A stretch of 18,268 nt of DNA from Thermoplasmata archaeon (lineage in GTDB: Archaea; Thermoplasmatota; E2; DHVEG-1; B8-G13): the NCBI GenBank assembly GCA_021162485.1, contig JAGGYP010000072.1, positions 1 through 18,268 on the forward strand, read 5' to 3'. Below are positions 7,272-15,623 of this stretch, one piece after another. Below the pieces are notes generated by a model. It did not search any database, had not been told where the DNA came from, and saw only the letters and a program-made list of their open reading frames with translations. The number at the start of each line of letters is the position of its first letter. Positions within the stretch are counted from its first letter, which is position 1. Both the position numbers and the translations under genes were made by a program.

Positions 7272-8384
7272 ATGAAGGTAACGTTTAGTTTAATAAAGGC
7301 TGATGTTGGTGGATGGCCTGGCCATGCAAGTGTTCATCCAGATTTGATAAAGATAGCTGAGGAAGAACTATCAAAGGCAAAGAAAGATGGACTGTTAATA
7401 GACTTTCATGTCACACATTGCGGCGACGATCTAGAACTAATAATGACTCATACCAAAGGAGAGAATAATGAGAAGATACATGAGCTAGCATGGAGAACAT
7501 TTAAAAAGGCAACAGAAAAAGCAAAGGAGTTAAAACTTTATGGTGCAGGTCAAGATCTACTATCAGATGCTTTTTCTGGAAATGTAAAAGGAATGGGACC
7601 TGGCGTTGCAGAGATGGAATTTACAGAAAGAAAAGGTGAACCAGTAATTGCATTTATGATGGATAAAACCGAGCCTGGTGCGTTCAATCTACCAATTTTT
7701 AGAGCTTTTGCAGATCCGTTTAACACAGCTGGTTTAGTAATTGACCCCTCTATGCATTCTGGGTTTATCTTCGAAATATGGGATATACATGAGCATAAAT
7801 CAGTAAAAATGAAGATTCCAGAGGAGATGTACGATGTATTGGCACTAATTGGAGCTAAATCCAGGTTTGTCATAAAAAGAGTTTATCCAAAAGAGGGAAA
7901 ACTACCAACAGATGAACCAGTTGCAGTTATCTCAACTGAAAAACTTTACCAGATAGCTGGTAAATACATTGGAAAAGACGATCCTGTTGCCGTAGTAAGA
8001 GCACAATCTGGTCTACCTGCACTTGGTGAAGTGCTAAACCCATATGCCTTTCCACATCTCGTTTCTGGATGGATGAGAGGTTCACACAATGGACCAATAA
8101 TGCCAGTTGGTGTGAAAAACGCGATTTGCACACGATTTGATGGCCCACCAAGAGTAGTAGCACTGGGTTTCCAACTTTCTAATGGAAAACTAGTTGGACC
8201 AGTGGATCTATTTGACGACCTTGGTTTTGACCTTGCAAGAAGAAAAGCACTTGAAATAGCTGACTATGTGAGACAGCATGGACCTTTTGAACCACACCGA
8301 TTACCATTAGAAGACATGGAATACACCACATTGCCAAAAGTTATGGAAAAAATCAAAGATAGGTTTAAAGAGCTGAAAGACTAA
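7272..8384 (+). CDS. fbp: Bifunctional fructose-1,6-bisphosphate aldolase/phosphatase (class V)
   Basis: A 370-residue protein matching the archaeal FBPA/P type from end to end. It condenses dihydroxyacetone phosphate with glyceraldehyde 3-phosphate and dephosphorylates the product to fructose 6-phosphate, driving gluconeogenesis in one direction. Seen: MKVTFSLIKADVG at the start, the metal/substrate segments THCGDDL (48-54), GQDLLSDAFSGN (93-104), DKTEPGAFNLP and ADPFNTAGLVIDP, then Y232 and K235 in KYIGKDDPV, where K235 corresponds to the Schiff-base lysine of the family. GWMRGSHNGPIMPV, FDGPPR and HGPFEPHRL follow. The start was chosen because the family begins MKxTxSxIKAD and a strong ribosome binding site sits 8 bases upstream. 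The gene is divergent from cysS with separate promoters. It suggests an anabolic, possibly autotrophic or peptide-using, lifestyle. Confidence 0.97.
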   Translation: MKVTFSLIKADVGGWPGHASVHPDLIKIAEEELSKAKKDGLLIDFHVTHCGDDLELIMTHTKGENNEKIHELAWRTFKKATEKAKELKLYGAGQDLLSDAFSGNVKGMGPGVAEMEFTERKGEPVIAFMMDKTEPGAFNLPIFRAFADPFNTAGLVIDPSMHSGFIFEIWDIHEHKSVKMKIPEEMYDVLALIGAKSRFVIKRVYPKEGKLPTDEPVAVISTEKLYQIAGKYIGKDDPVAVVRAQSGLPALGEVLNPYAFPHLVSGWMRGSHNGPIMPVGVKNAICTRFDGPPRVVALGFQLSNGKLVGPVDLFDDLGFDLARRKALEIADYVRQHGPFEPHRLPLEDMEYTTLPKVMEKIKDRFKELKD

Positions 8385-8405
8385 AAAACAACCTTATAAG
8401 AGTAG

Positions 8406-8417
8406 CATTTATATATC
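8406..8417 (+). promoter_or_regulatory. rps15 promoter TATA box
   Basis: CATTTATATATC is a good TATA element. A start near 8438 would give a leader of about 30 bases that includes the GAGAGGT ribosome binding site at about 8450-8456. It is the likely main promoter for the rps15-nuclease-pcc1-serS run. Confidence 0.55.
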
Positions 8418-8467
8418 AAAAGTTTTATTCTCACCTTTACTTATATTTAGAGAGGTAAACATAAAAC

Positions 8468-8923
8468 ATGGCAAGGATTCATGCAAGAAGAAGGGGAAAA
8501 TCTGGATCAAAACGTCCAGTGAGAAAAGAACACCCTGAATGGAGCGCATTAAATCCAAAAGAAGTTGAAAACAAAGTATTAGAGCTTGCAAAAGAGGGAA
8601 AAAGCACTAGTGAAATTGGGATAATACTAAGAGACCAATATGCGGTACCAGATGTCAAGATAGCAACTGGTAAAAAAATCACAAAAATATTGGAGGAACA
8701 TAATCTACAACCAGAAATACCAGAGGATTTAAGAAATCTGATAAGTAGAGCTGTTAACATAAGAAAGCATCTAGATAAACACAAGAAAGACATACATAAC
8801 AAAAGAAATCTTCAGCTAGTAGAATCAAAGATAAGGAGACTGGTGAAATACTACAAGGAAGAAGGAAAACTACCAAAAGAGTGGAGATACTCCTTAGAAA
8901 GCGCAAAATTAATTGCAGAATAA
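8468..8923 (+). CDS. rps15: Small ribosomal subunit protein uS15 (archaeal S15)
   Basis: A 151-residue protein of the archaeal/eukaryotic S15 type. It has an N-terminal extension beginning [17 protein letters not shown], a middle segment with [17 protein letters not shown], and the C-terminal S15 RNA-binding helices (about 80-150, including [19 protein letters not shown]). It binds 16S rRNA early in 30S assembly. A promoter and a GAGAGGT site lie upstream. The DHH nuclease gene follows after 52 bp and pcc1 after that, a neighbourhood I know from many archaeal genomes. Confidence 0.97.
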   Translation: MARIHARRRGKSGSKRPVRKEHPEWSALNPKEVENKVLELAKEGKSTSEIGIILRDQYAVPDVKIATGKKITKILEEHNLQPEIPEDLRNLISRAVNIRKHLDKHKKDIHNKRNLQLVESKIRRLVKYYKEEGKLPKEWRYSLESAKLIAE

Positions 8924-8975
8924 AAACTTACAAAAATATCTTTAACAAATTTTTATATACTTTACCTGTAAGGTT

Positions 8976-10322
8976 ATGAAAAACGAGCTTTTAAAACTAG
9001 CTGAGCTTGCTAAAGAAAAAATAAAAAAACTTCCAAAAAAAACTGTTATCAGAGTGATTTCCCACTATGATGCAGATGGGATTACATCTGCAGCTATAAT
9101 ATGTAAATCATTATATAGGGAAGGTTACAAATTTCATGTTACCCTTATGAAAAATCCTTTTAAAAAAGGATTAGAAAGACTGGAAAAAGAAAAGGGGAAG
9201 ACGGCTATTTTTTGCGACATGGGAAGTGGACAGATAGATAGAATAGCTAAGCTTGATTACGAGAACATCATCATATGCGATCATCATCAACCAATGAAGG
9301 ATGCAGAGAGGGATAATAGAATAATAGAAATAAATGCACACTTGTGTGGTATTAATGGCAGCTTTGAAGCAAGCGGCTCAACAATTACTTTCGCAGTAGC
9401 AAGAAATCTTGATGAAAAAAATTTTGACCTGCTTCCTCTAGCTATGACCGGTGCAGTAGGAGATAAACAACACCTGGGTGGGTTCAAAGGATACAATAAA
9501 GAGCTGTTTGAAATGGGTCTGAAAAACAAACTTATAGATGTAAAAAGAGAATGGTTTGACTCACGAAACAAAATAAGTGAATACCTGTATTACTCAATAG
9601 AACCATATTATAAGGGATTATCTGGGAGAAAAGATAAAATAGAAAAATTCCTGAAAAAATTGGGCATCAATGATAATCTTTTTGATGAGTTAGATGATAA
9701 AAAAAAGATGATATTAAAATCCTCCTTGGTTTTACAACTAATTAAAAATGGACGCAACTTGGAAACAATAGATAACATATTGGCACCAAAATACTTCTCT
9801 CAATCTCTAGATCGAAATTTAGATGATTTCGCTGAGCTTTTAGATGCCTGTGGAAAAAGTGGCGAGAAAGGCTTAGGCTTACTCATTGCATTAGATAACA
9901 AAAATTTGATTGAAAAAGCAGAAAATATAAGGAAAAAGTTCAAAAAAAGGTTACTAGATGGTTTAATTAAACTGGAAAAACCTGAAAATATTTTCGAATT
10001 AGATGCATTACAATATTTCTTCGCAGACGATCCCTCTCTAGGTGGAATTATTGGAGGTATCGCAATAAATTATTTTCTAAGAAATGATAAACCTATCCTG
10101 TCACTAACTGAAATGGATGATGAACTACATATCTCTGCAAGAGGAAATCAATTACTCGTGGAAAAAGGTCTTGATCTAGGTTTAACTATGAGAGAAGGAG
10201 CCAAAATAGTAGGAGGAATTGGCGGCGGGCACAACATAGCCGCTGGCGCTACTATACCCAAAAAGGAAAAAAACCTGTTTTTACAAAAAGTTGATGAAAT
10301 AATAAAGGAGCAATTGATATGA
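8976..10322 (+). CDS. DHH-family single-strand nuclease (archaeal RecJ/GAN type)
   Basis: A 448-residue DHH phosphoesterase. Motif I is SHYDADGITSAA (29-40), motif II DMGSG (81-85), motif III DHH (102-104), and a further metal-site aspartate lies in GAVGDK (about D163). The DHHA1 domain has the GGIGGGHNIAAGA motif (413-425). Archaeal members bind two metal ions, degrade single-stranded nucleic acid and, as GAN, associate with GINS in the replisome. Whether this copy is the GINS partner, an RNA exonuclease or a Cdc45-like factor cannot be settled from sequence alone, but the complete motifs indicate an active enzyme. Its TGA stop overlaps the pcc1 ATG by 4 bases, so the two are translationally coupled. 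Confidence 0.9.
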   Translation: MKNELLKLAELAKEKIKKLPKKTVIRVISHYDADGITSAAIICKSLYREGYKFHVTLMKNPFKKGLERLEKEKGKTAIFCDMGSGQIDRIAKLDYENIIICDHHQPMKDAERDNRIIEINAHLCGINGSFEASGSTITFAVARNLDEKNFDLLPLAMTGAVGDKQHLGGFKGYNKELFEMGLKNKLIDVKREWFDSRNKISEYLYYSIEPYYKGLSGRKDKIEKFLKKLGINDNLFDELDDKKKMILKSSLVLQLIKNGRNLETIDNILAPKYFSQSLDRNLDDFAELLDACGKSGEKGLGLLIALDNKNLIEKAENIRKKFKKRLLDGLIKLEKPENIFELDALQYFFADDPSLGGIIGGIAINYFLRNDKPILSLTEMDDELHISARGNQLLVEKGLDLGLTMREGAKIVGGIGGGHNIAAGATIPKKEKNLFLQKVDEIIKEQLI

Positions 10323-10546
10323 AAATCAACTGCAAGCTTAATTTGAAATTTGAAAATGAAAAAATTGCAAAAACCATCTACTCATCCATAAAAATAGATG
10401 ACCTGGGTTATGTAGAATCTCTACTAGATAAAAACAAGATTATTGCAAATATTAGTAGTAACTCCATCGGTTCCATTCTACATACCCTAGATGATTATCT
10501 AGCATGCATAAGCGTGGCAGAAAAAATTGCACAAAGCAATAAATAA
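10319..10546 (+). CDS. pcc1: KEOPS complex subunit Pcc1
   Basis: A small 75-residue protein of Pcc1 size. The family signature is the C-terminal segment NSIGSILHTLDDYLACISVAEK (about 48-69, split in description only), which forms the helix used for dimerisation and Kae1 contact. Pcc1 is the KEOPS subunit that helps place threonylcarbamoyl-adenosine (t6A37) on ANN-decoding tRNAs. The start overlaps the nuclease stop as ATGA, a strong sign of one operon. No other KEOPS gene is in view. Confidence 0.88.
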   Translation: MKINCKLNLKFENEKIAKTIYSSIKIDDLGYVESLLDKNKIIANISSNSIGSILHTLDDYLACISVAEKIAQSNK

Positions 10547-10588
10547 TTAAAACAGGTTTTCTTTAAAAAATAAAAGGGAGAAAACAAT

Positions 10589-12088
10589 ATGAAGTTTGAT
10601 CTCAAGGCTGATTTGAGATTAAGTAATGATGCAACCTCAGCAATCAAAACAATAGATGAGTTTTTCAAAAATGCAAATAAAACTTTTTTAAACCATGGTA
10701 AAGGAAAAAATGCCATAGTAAAAGAATGGAATTTGAATAAAGATTTACTTTCGCTCCATATTATATCTGAGAAATATTTTAGAGCGCATGATGCTTTGCT
10801 TCAGATAAAAAACAAGCTAAGCGAGGAAATCGGTAAAAAACACAAGATTGGTGTAAGAGCTACTAATGTGAGAGAATATGAAATAGAATTTGAGCTTGAA
10901 AAGAAACCACTCAGAGAAATAAATATACCATTTGCTGAGCTTAAAATCAAAGGGTTAAAGGCAATATTAAAGTTAGAAGATACTTCAGAGGAATTTCTTA
11001 GAAAAAACTATGTCGATAGAATGATAAGACTTGTGAAAGAAAAAATTTTAAACCAGTATTATGAGGGAAAAAAAGAATTTTGGCATCTCATATGGCAATC
11101 AGAAAAAAAAGAGCCTATATGGAATAAGGACCCTACTGAGGAAATGATCAAGCTCGGTTGGGTTAAACAAGGACCAACTAAGGGAAAATGGTTTTATGGC
11201 CCCCAGTTAACAGCCATATTGCGAACCATGGAGAGAATAGCTGTTGAGGAAATATTAGAACCTCTTGGTTTTCAAGAGATCATGGAATCCCATATTGTTC
11301 CTTTTGAGATATGGTTAAAAACAGGGCATTTAGAAGGCATGCCTGCTGAGATATACTATGTTGCTGAGCCGGCTAGTAGAGATATTGAAAAATGGAGTAA
11401 GTTCATAGATTTAGTGAAAATAACCAAAGAGGTGCCATATGAGGAGTTGAAAAAAAACTTAAGTCTCCCAAACGCTGGCATCTGCTATGCTCAATGCCCT
11501 GTGATATACTGGTTTTTCAAAGGCAAGACAATAGCAGAAGACTCTTTGCCTTTACTTGTATATGATAAGACAGCAATCTCATGTCGATACGAATCAGGTG
11601 GTAGACATGGAATAGAAAGAGTTGATGAATTTCACAGAATAGAACCTGTTTATATTGGGACTAAAAAACAACTTTTGGATTTAAGAGAAAAACTGTTAGA
11701 ACGATATAAATATGTTTTCAATGAGATATTTGATCTGGAGTGGCGCATGGCCTGGGTCACACCATGGTATCTACAACAAGCTGGGAAGATAGGGATGGAA
11801 GAAAATGAAATGGGTACAATAGATTTTGAAGCATACATGCCATATCGTGGTGATAGAGAAAATTCAAAATGGCTTGAATTTCAAAATCTGAGTATTCTTG
11901 GTGACAAATATACAAGGGCATTTAATATAAAAACACAAAAAGGAGAGCTATGGAGTGGCTGCACAGGCATAGGTCTAGAGAGATGGAGTATTGCATTTTT
12001 AGCTCAAAAGGGTCTTGATCCAAAAAAATGGCCTGAAAGGTTCAAAGAGTATCTAAGTGAGTTGCCAGAAGGGATAAAATTCCTATAA
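10589..12088 (+). CDS. serS: Seryl-tRNA synthetase, type 2 (methanogen type)
   Basis: A 499-residue class II synthetase of the rare type that differs from the common bacterial/eukaryotic SerRS. The active-site zinc ligands are present: C303 (AQCPV), E352 (HRIEP) and C458 (WSGCTG). The intervals of 49 and 106 equal those of the Methanosarcina barkeri enzyme (C306, E355, C461). Motif 2 is SCRYESGGRHGIERVDEFHRIE, about 331-352. Motif 3 is GCTGIGLERW, about 457-466. The N-terminal 160 residues form the idiosyncratic tRNA-binding domain rather than the long coiled coil of type 1. The start ATG is preceded by GGGAG. It lies 42 bp after pcc1 and is probably in the same transcript. It charges tRNA-Ser with serine. 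Confidence 0.95.
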   Translation: MKFDLKADLRLSNDATSAIKTIDEFFKNANKTFLNHGKGKNAIVKEWNLNKDLLSLHIISEKYFRAHDALLQIKNKLSEEIGKKHKIGVRATNVREYEIEFELEKKPLREINIPFAELKIKGLKAILKLEDTSEEFLRKNYVDRMIRLVKEKILNQYYEGKKEFWHLIWQSEKKEPIWNKDPTEEMIKLGWVKQGPTKGKWFYGPQLTAILRTMERIAVEEILEPLGFQEIMESHIVPFEIWLKTGHLEGMPAEIYYVAEPASRDIEKWSKFIDLVKITKEVPYEELKKNLSLPNAGICYAQCPVIYWFFKGKTIAEDSLPLLVYDKTAISCRYESGGRHGIERVDEFHRIEPVYIGTKKQLLDLREKLLERYKYVFNEIFDLEWRMAWVTPWYLQQAGKIGMEENEMGTIDFEAYMPYRGDRENSKWLEFQNLSILGDKYTRAFNIKTQKGELWSGCTGIGLERWSIAFLAQKGLDPKKWPERFKEYLSELPEGIKFL

Positions 12089-12130
12089 AAAAACATTTAA
12101 ACCAATATCTGGTTTACTGGGGCGGAACAT

Positions 12131-13306
12131 ATGGCAAAAAAGAAGAAAATAAAAGAGGAAGAAGAGATAGAGTTTAAATTACCAAAATTTGATGAAGAGA
12201 AATTTATTAGGAGAGAAAAGAGAAATATTAAGACTACGTTTATATCATTTTTATTTGGTCTAATAATAGCTTTAATATCATATTTCCTATGGACAAATCT
12301 CAGTGAAAATCTAAAATGGCCTCTGGTTTTACTATTCGCGCTTTTTTCAGCTTCATGGCTTAAATACATATTTGTTAAACTCAAAATAGATCTAACTGAT
12401 TTTGGAAATAAAGGCTGGGCTGGGGCAATAACCGTTTATCTCTTCACCTGGTTACTGCTACTGACTATTCTATGTAACCCTCCTTTCTATGATGCAGCCC
12501 CGCCACATATAGAAGTGGTTGCACTACCACAAATACAAGAACCTGGTGGAACTGTAAAAATAGTTGCAAAAATAGTAGACAATGTTGGTATAAAGAGTAT
12601 AAATCTATCAATTACTGATCTCCAAAAGGGAAACACGTTTTATCCAAATGTCTCAGTCAATGAAAGTAATAACATAATGTCATACACGTTTTCTAATCCA
12701 AATAACAAAACAGGTGAGTTTAAATATACTCTTATTGCAAAAGATGTAAACAATCTTGTAACTGTTAAAAATGGTACATTTAAATATGATAGCTATGCTG
12801 TTGTTTTAACTATACCTGAAAACGGTAGCATACTCTATTCTTATACCCCTATAGAATTTAGAGTTGATAAAGACGTAAGCAAAGAGAATTTTAGAGTATA
12901 TTATAGAGTTAACGATGGACCGGAAATAAACGTGAGTAGAGTAGACAAAAGCGATAAATCAACCTATAGGAGTTCTGCAGAGTATAAGGGTTGGCTGAGA
13001 AATGAAAATGTGACATTAAAAGCGTATGTTGAGGTTATACATTATTTTACTAACCTAGATCAAAAATTCAACAATACAATAAAAGACACTACTACCTACC
13101 ATTTTAAAACAGCAGATGATCCAAATATTGGGACTAAAGATAGACTGATACCAAAGGATCCCTACAAAAGTAAACAGCCTAAAAACACCCTAAACTATTA
13201 TCTACCATACTATAAACCTACGCAGACCCCTGGTTTTGAGCTAATAACATTACTGGTTGCATTTTTAGCAGTAGTCCTGCTTTTCAAAAACAAAAAGAAA
13301 AAATAA
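12131..13306 (+). CDS. Surface-exposed membrane protein with PGF-CTERM-like tail
   Basis: A 391-residue protein that I do not recognise as a named family. A lysine/glutamate-rich cytoplasmic N-terminus (1-33) precedes three hydrophobic helices (about 35-54, 62-80, 98-115). A long polar region (about 120-360) contains nine Asn-X-Ser/Thr sequons and beta-rich stretches resembling Ig/fibronectin-like repeats, for example VKIVAKIVDNVGIKSINLSI. The tail is TPGFE followed by a hydrophobic helix (about 370-385) and KNKKKK. This tripartite end matches the PGF-CTERM sorting signal handled by archaeosortase A. An odd number of N-terminal helices would put the polar region outside. A TATA-like CATTTAAACC (12094-12103) predicts a nearly leaderless message. 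A structural or anchoring envelope role is inferred, not shown. Confidence 0.75.
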   Translation: MAKKKKIKEEEEIEFKLPKFDEEKFIRREKRNIKTTFISFLFGLIIALISYFLWTNLSENLKWPLVLLFALFSASWLKYIFVKLKIDLTDFGNKGWAGAITVYLFTWLLLLTILCNPPFYDAAPPHIEVVALPQIQEPGGTVKIVAKIVDNVGIKSINLSITDLQKGNTFYPNVSVNESNNIMSYTFSNPNNKTGEFKYTLIAKDVNNLVTVKNGTFKYDSYAVVLTIPENGSILYSYTPIEFRVDKDVSKENFRVYYRVNDGPEINVSRVDKSDKSTYRSSAEYKGWLRNENVTLKAYVEVIHYFTNLDQKFNNTIKDTTTYHFKTADDPNIGTKDRLIPKDPYKSKQPKNTLNYYLPYYKPTQTPGFELITLLVAFLAVVLLFKNKKKK

Positions 13307-13334
13307 AGGTTAAATCACTATTTACTTTAAACAC

Positions 13335-14369
13335 ATGAAAGAGCTAGAACAATTTTGCAGAGAACTTAAAAAAAATTTCAAACCAAGAGATAAAGGAAAT
13401 CATGTTAAAACTTGGTCTGAAAAAGACTATCTAGAGGGCATTGGGGTTGTAGATGCTTTTGTAATTATACTAAGAACTCGAGGGTGTTCTTGGGCTGTTA
13501 AAACTGGCTGCAGCATGTGTGGATATTTTAATGATAGCGCCTGGAGAAAACTATCAGCTAATGATATTCTATCCCAGTTTAATCTGGCTATGAAAAATTA
13601 CAATGGTGAGCAAATCGTTAAAATTTTTACCTCAGGAAGCTTTCTCGATGAGAAGGAAGTGCCAAAGATTGCCCTAGAAAAAATACTATTAAATTTAGCT
13701 AATAAAACCAAGAAAATTTCCATAGAAACAAGGCCCGAATATGTTACTGAAGAGAGGTTAAAAGAATTAAAGAAATTAGTTGATAAATCTGATCTAGAAG
13801 TAAGCATAGGTCTTGAAAGTGCAAATGATAAAATTCTTGAATACTCCATAAACAAGGGCTTTAAATTTGAAGATTATAGGAAGGCAGCAAAAATTATAAT
13901 CGAAAATGATCTAAAGTTAAAGACGTATCTTCTAGTAAAGCCTCCTTTTTTAACAGAAAGAGAAGCAATAAATGATTGCATAGACTCTGCTAAGAAGATA
14001 ATGGATTTTCCTGGAGCGATTTCTTTGAACCCTGTTTGTATCCAGAAGAATACTCTGGTAGAATATTTATGGAAAAACAAAGAGTATAGACTTCCTTGGC
14101 TTTGGAGTATAACTGAAATATTAAAAACCTTAGGAAAAAACAAGAAAAACAACATTAGAGTTAAATGCGATGTAGTAGCTGGCGGCAGGGAAAGGGGAGC
14201 GCATAACTGTGGAAAATGTGACTATTTTGTTCTTGACAAAATTAGGAGTTTCTCACTTCATCAAAACATTGAAGAGTTGAAAGATGTTTATTGTGAATGT
14301 AAAGAAGAATGGAAAGAATATTTAGACTTGCAAGAATTAACACATACTGAACCTAGACTATTTATGTGA
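13335..14369 (+). CDS. raSEA: Archaeosine biosynthesis radical SAM protein RaSEA
   Basis: A 344-residue radical SAM protein of the family annotated as archaeosine synthase beta subunit. The cluster-binding cysteines are C51, C59 and C62 in RGCSWAVKTGCSMCGY. This C-x7-C-x2-C spacing is unusual and typical of this group. Downstream are SIETRPEYV and SIGLESANDKILEYSINKGF, both radical SAM core elements, and a C-terminal cysteine-rich region (HNCGKCD and YCECK). With ArcS, RaSEA completes conversion of the preQ0-lysine adduct at tRNA position 15 to archaeosine. ArcS is not in this window. The next gene, trmI, also modifies tRNA and begins 14 bases after this stop, so the pair likely forms one tRNA-modification operon. 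Confidence 0.88.
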   Translation: MKELEQFCRELKKNFKPRDKGNHVKTWSEKDYLEGIGVVDAFVIILRTRGCSWAVKTGCSMCGYFNDSAWRKLSANDILSQFNLAMKNYNGEQIVKIFTSGSFLDEKEVPKIALEKILLNLANKTKKISIETRPEYVTEERLKELKKLVDKSDLEVSIGLESANDKILEYSINKGFKFEDYRKAAKIIIENDLKLKTYLLVKPPFLTEREAINDCIDSAKKIMDFPGAISLNPVCIQKNTLVEYLWKNKEYRLPWLWSITEILKTLGKNKKNNIRVKCDVVAGGRERGAHNCGKCDYFVLDKIRSFSLHQNIEELKDVYCECKEEWKEYLDLQELTHTEPRLFM

Positions 14370-14383
14370 AGAGGGAAAATGAA

Positions 14384-15160
14384 ATGAAAGTCAAATTAGG
14401 CAACAATGTAACAATTATAGATGATAAAGGAAAGAAATTTGTTATAAATATAACAAAAGGTGCGAAGAAGGTAAAAGGTTTAGGTATAATTAACTCAGAA
14501 GAGTTTATAGGAAATAGATATGGAGAAGTTTTAGAAATTGGAAATAAAAAATGTGTTATTCTACCTGCCTCCTCTAAGGATTATATTGATTGCTTAAAAA
14601 GGAAGGCTCAAATAATTCTGCCAAAAGATTCTGCACAGATAATAATGAACTGCTCAATAAAATCAGGTGATAAAGTTGTTGAGATAGGCAGTGGCTCTGG
14701 TGCACTAACAATTGCTTTAGCAAAAACTGTAGCGCCAAATGGCAAAGTTATCTCATATGATAAAAGAAAAGATTTCATAGAGATAGCACAATATAATATT
14801 GAAAAAGCTGGGTTAGAAAAATATGTCGAGTTCAAATTAAAAGATGCGAAAAATGGGATAGATGAGAAAAACATAGATAGTATAATCATGGACATACCTG
14901 AGCCATGGGAACTTGTAGATATTGCTTGGGGTTCTCTAAAAATTGGTGGATATTTTTGCTCCTATTCACCATTGATTTCCCAGGTGGAAAAAACTGTTAA
15001 AAAACTTAGAGAGCATCCTTTCGTAGAAGTATATGTTCTTGAAACATTACAAAGAGAAATGATAGTTCTAGAAAAAGGTGTGAGACCCAGTTTTAATATG
15101 CTGGGGCATACTGGTTATCTTACTTTTGCGAGAAAAACACTTGCTAAGGTCCGAGTTTAA
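14384..15160 (+). CDS. trmI: tRNA (adenine-N1)-methyltransferase TrmI (m1A57/58)
   Basis: A 258-residue class I methyltransferase. The N-terminal beta-rich domain (1-60) is followed by KRKAQIILPKDSAQIIM, the SAM motif VEIGSGSGALT (99-109), and the catalytic motif MDIPEPW with D170, all in the TrmI pattern. Archaeal TrmI methylates N1 of A58, and in some species also A57, in the tRNA T-loop, which stabilises tRNA fold. An in-frame GTG at 14366 would extend it by six residues and overlap raSEA. The ATG at 14384 is preferred because GAGGG (14371-14375) lies 8 bases upstream. The last 17 bases overlap the 3' end of the convergent dUTPase gene. Confidence 0.92.
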   Translation: MKVKLGNNVTIIDDKGKKFVINITKGAKKVKGLGIINSEEFIGNRYGEVLEIGNKKCVILPASSKDYIDCLKRKAQIILPKDSAQIIMNCSIKSGDKVVEIGSGSGALTIALAKTVAPNGKVISYDKRKDFIEIAQYNIEKAGLEKYVEFKLKDAKNGIDEKNIDSIIMDIPEPWELVDIAWGSLKIGGYFCSYSPLISQVEKTVKKLREHPFVEVYVLETLQREMIVLEKGVRPSFNMLGHTGYLTFARKTLAKVRV

Positions 15161-15623
15161 TCCCTCTTTGACCCTGATAGTTGCCGGATTTCTTCTCATA
15201 TGTTTCCAATGGTTTCGAAAGCATTTCCTCAAACACAATCTGACAGAACCTATCACCAATAGGTATAGACACTGCTTCATCACTTGCGTTAAAACAGCCG
15301 ATTGTCAGGGTTCCTTCAAAACCTGCATCAACTTTACCAAAACTTGAAAATATCCCTCTCCTAGCATAGCTGGATCTTATCCAAAGCTGTGCAGTTACAT
15401 CCTCACCCATTTTGATGTATTCTCTTGTACTGATAGCAAACCAGGTTAAAGGTGGAATAAATGCTTCACCCTCAGTGATGTGCTCATCTGTTCTTTTAAT
15501 ATAAACCTCGCCTATAGTAAGATCATACCCATTTGGTGTCTGATTTGTTTCATTAAACGGCTCGATTGAAATTTTTCCATCATTTATCGCCTTTAATATG
15601 TCTTTATCTGAGAGTATAGCCAT
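15144..15623 (-). CDS. dut: Archaeal dUTPase (dCTP deaminase/dUTPase superfamily)
   Basis: A 159-residue protein of the trimeric dUTPase / dCTP deaminase fold. Start MAILSDKDILKAI and the segment IEPFNETNQTPNGYDLTIG are typical. WIRSSYARRG (81-90) is the phosphate-binding motif. KVDAGFEGTLTIG (97-109) contains D99, the expected water-activating aspartate of dUTPases. SGNYQGQRG is the C-terminal nucleotide-capping segment. dCTP deaminases carry a catalytic glutamate where this protein has G109, and the short length fits archaeal dUTPases. I therefore favour dUTP to dUMP hydrolysis over cytosine deamination, though many pipelines would label it dCTP deaminase. An upstream in-frame ATG at 15650 adds nine residues and is judged unlikely. 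Confidence 0.82.
   Translation of the reverse strand: MAILSDKDILKAINDGKISIEPFNETNQTPNGYDLTIGEVYIKRTDEHITEGEAFIPPLTWFAISTREYIKMGEDVTAQLWIRSSYARRGIFSSFGKVDAGFEGTLTIGCFNASDEAVSIPIGDRFCQIVFEEMLSKPLETYEKKSGNYQGQRGIKLGP

Noticed and set aside
7927..8163. 78-codon minus-strand frame inside fbp
   Set aside because: Antisense to the strongly conserved catalytic half of fbp, with no start signal and no domain.
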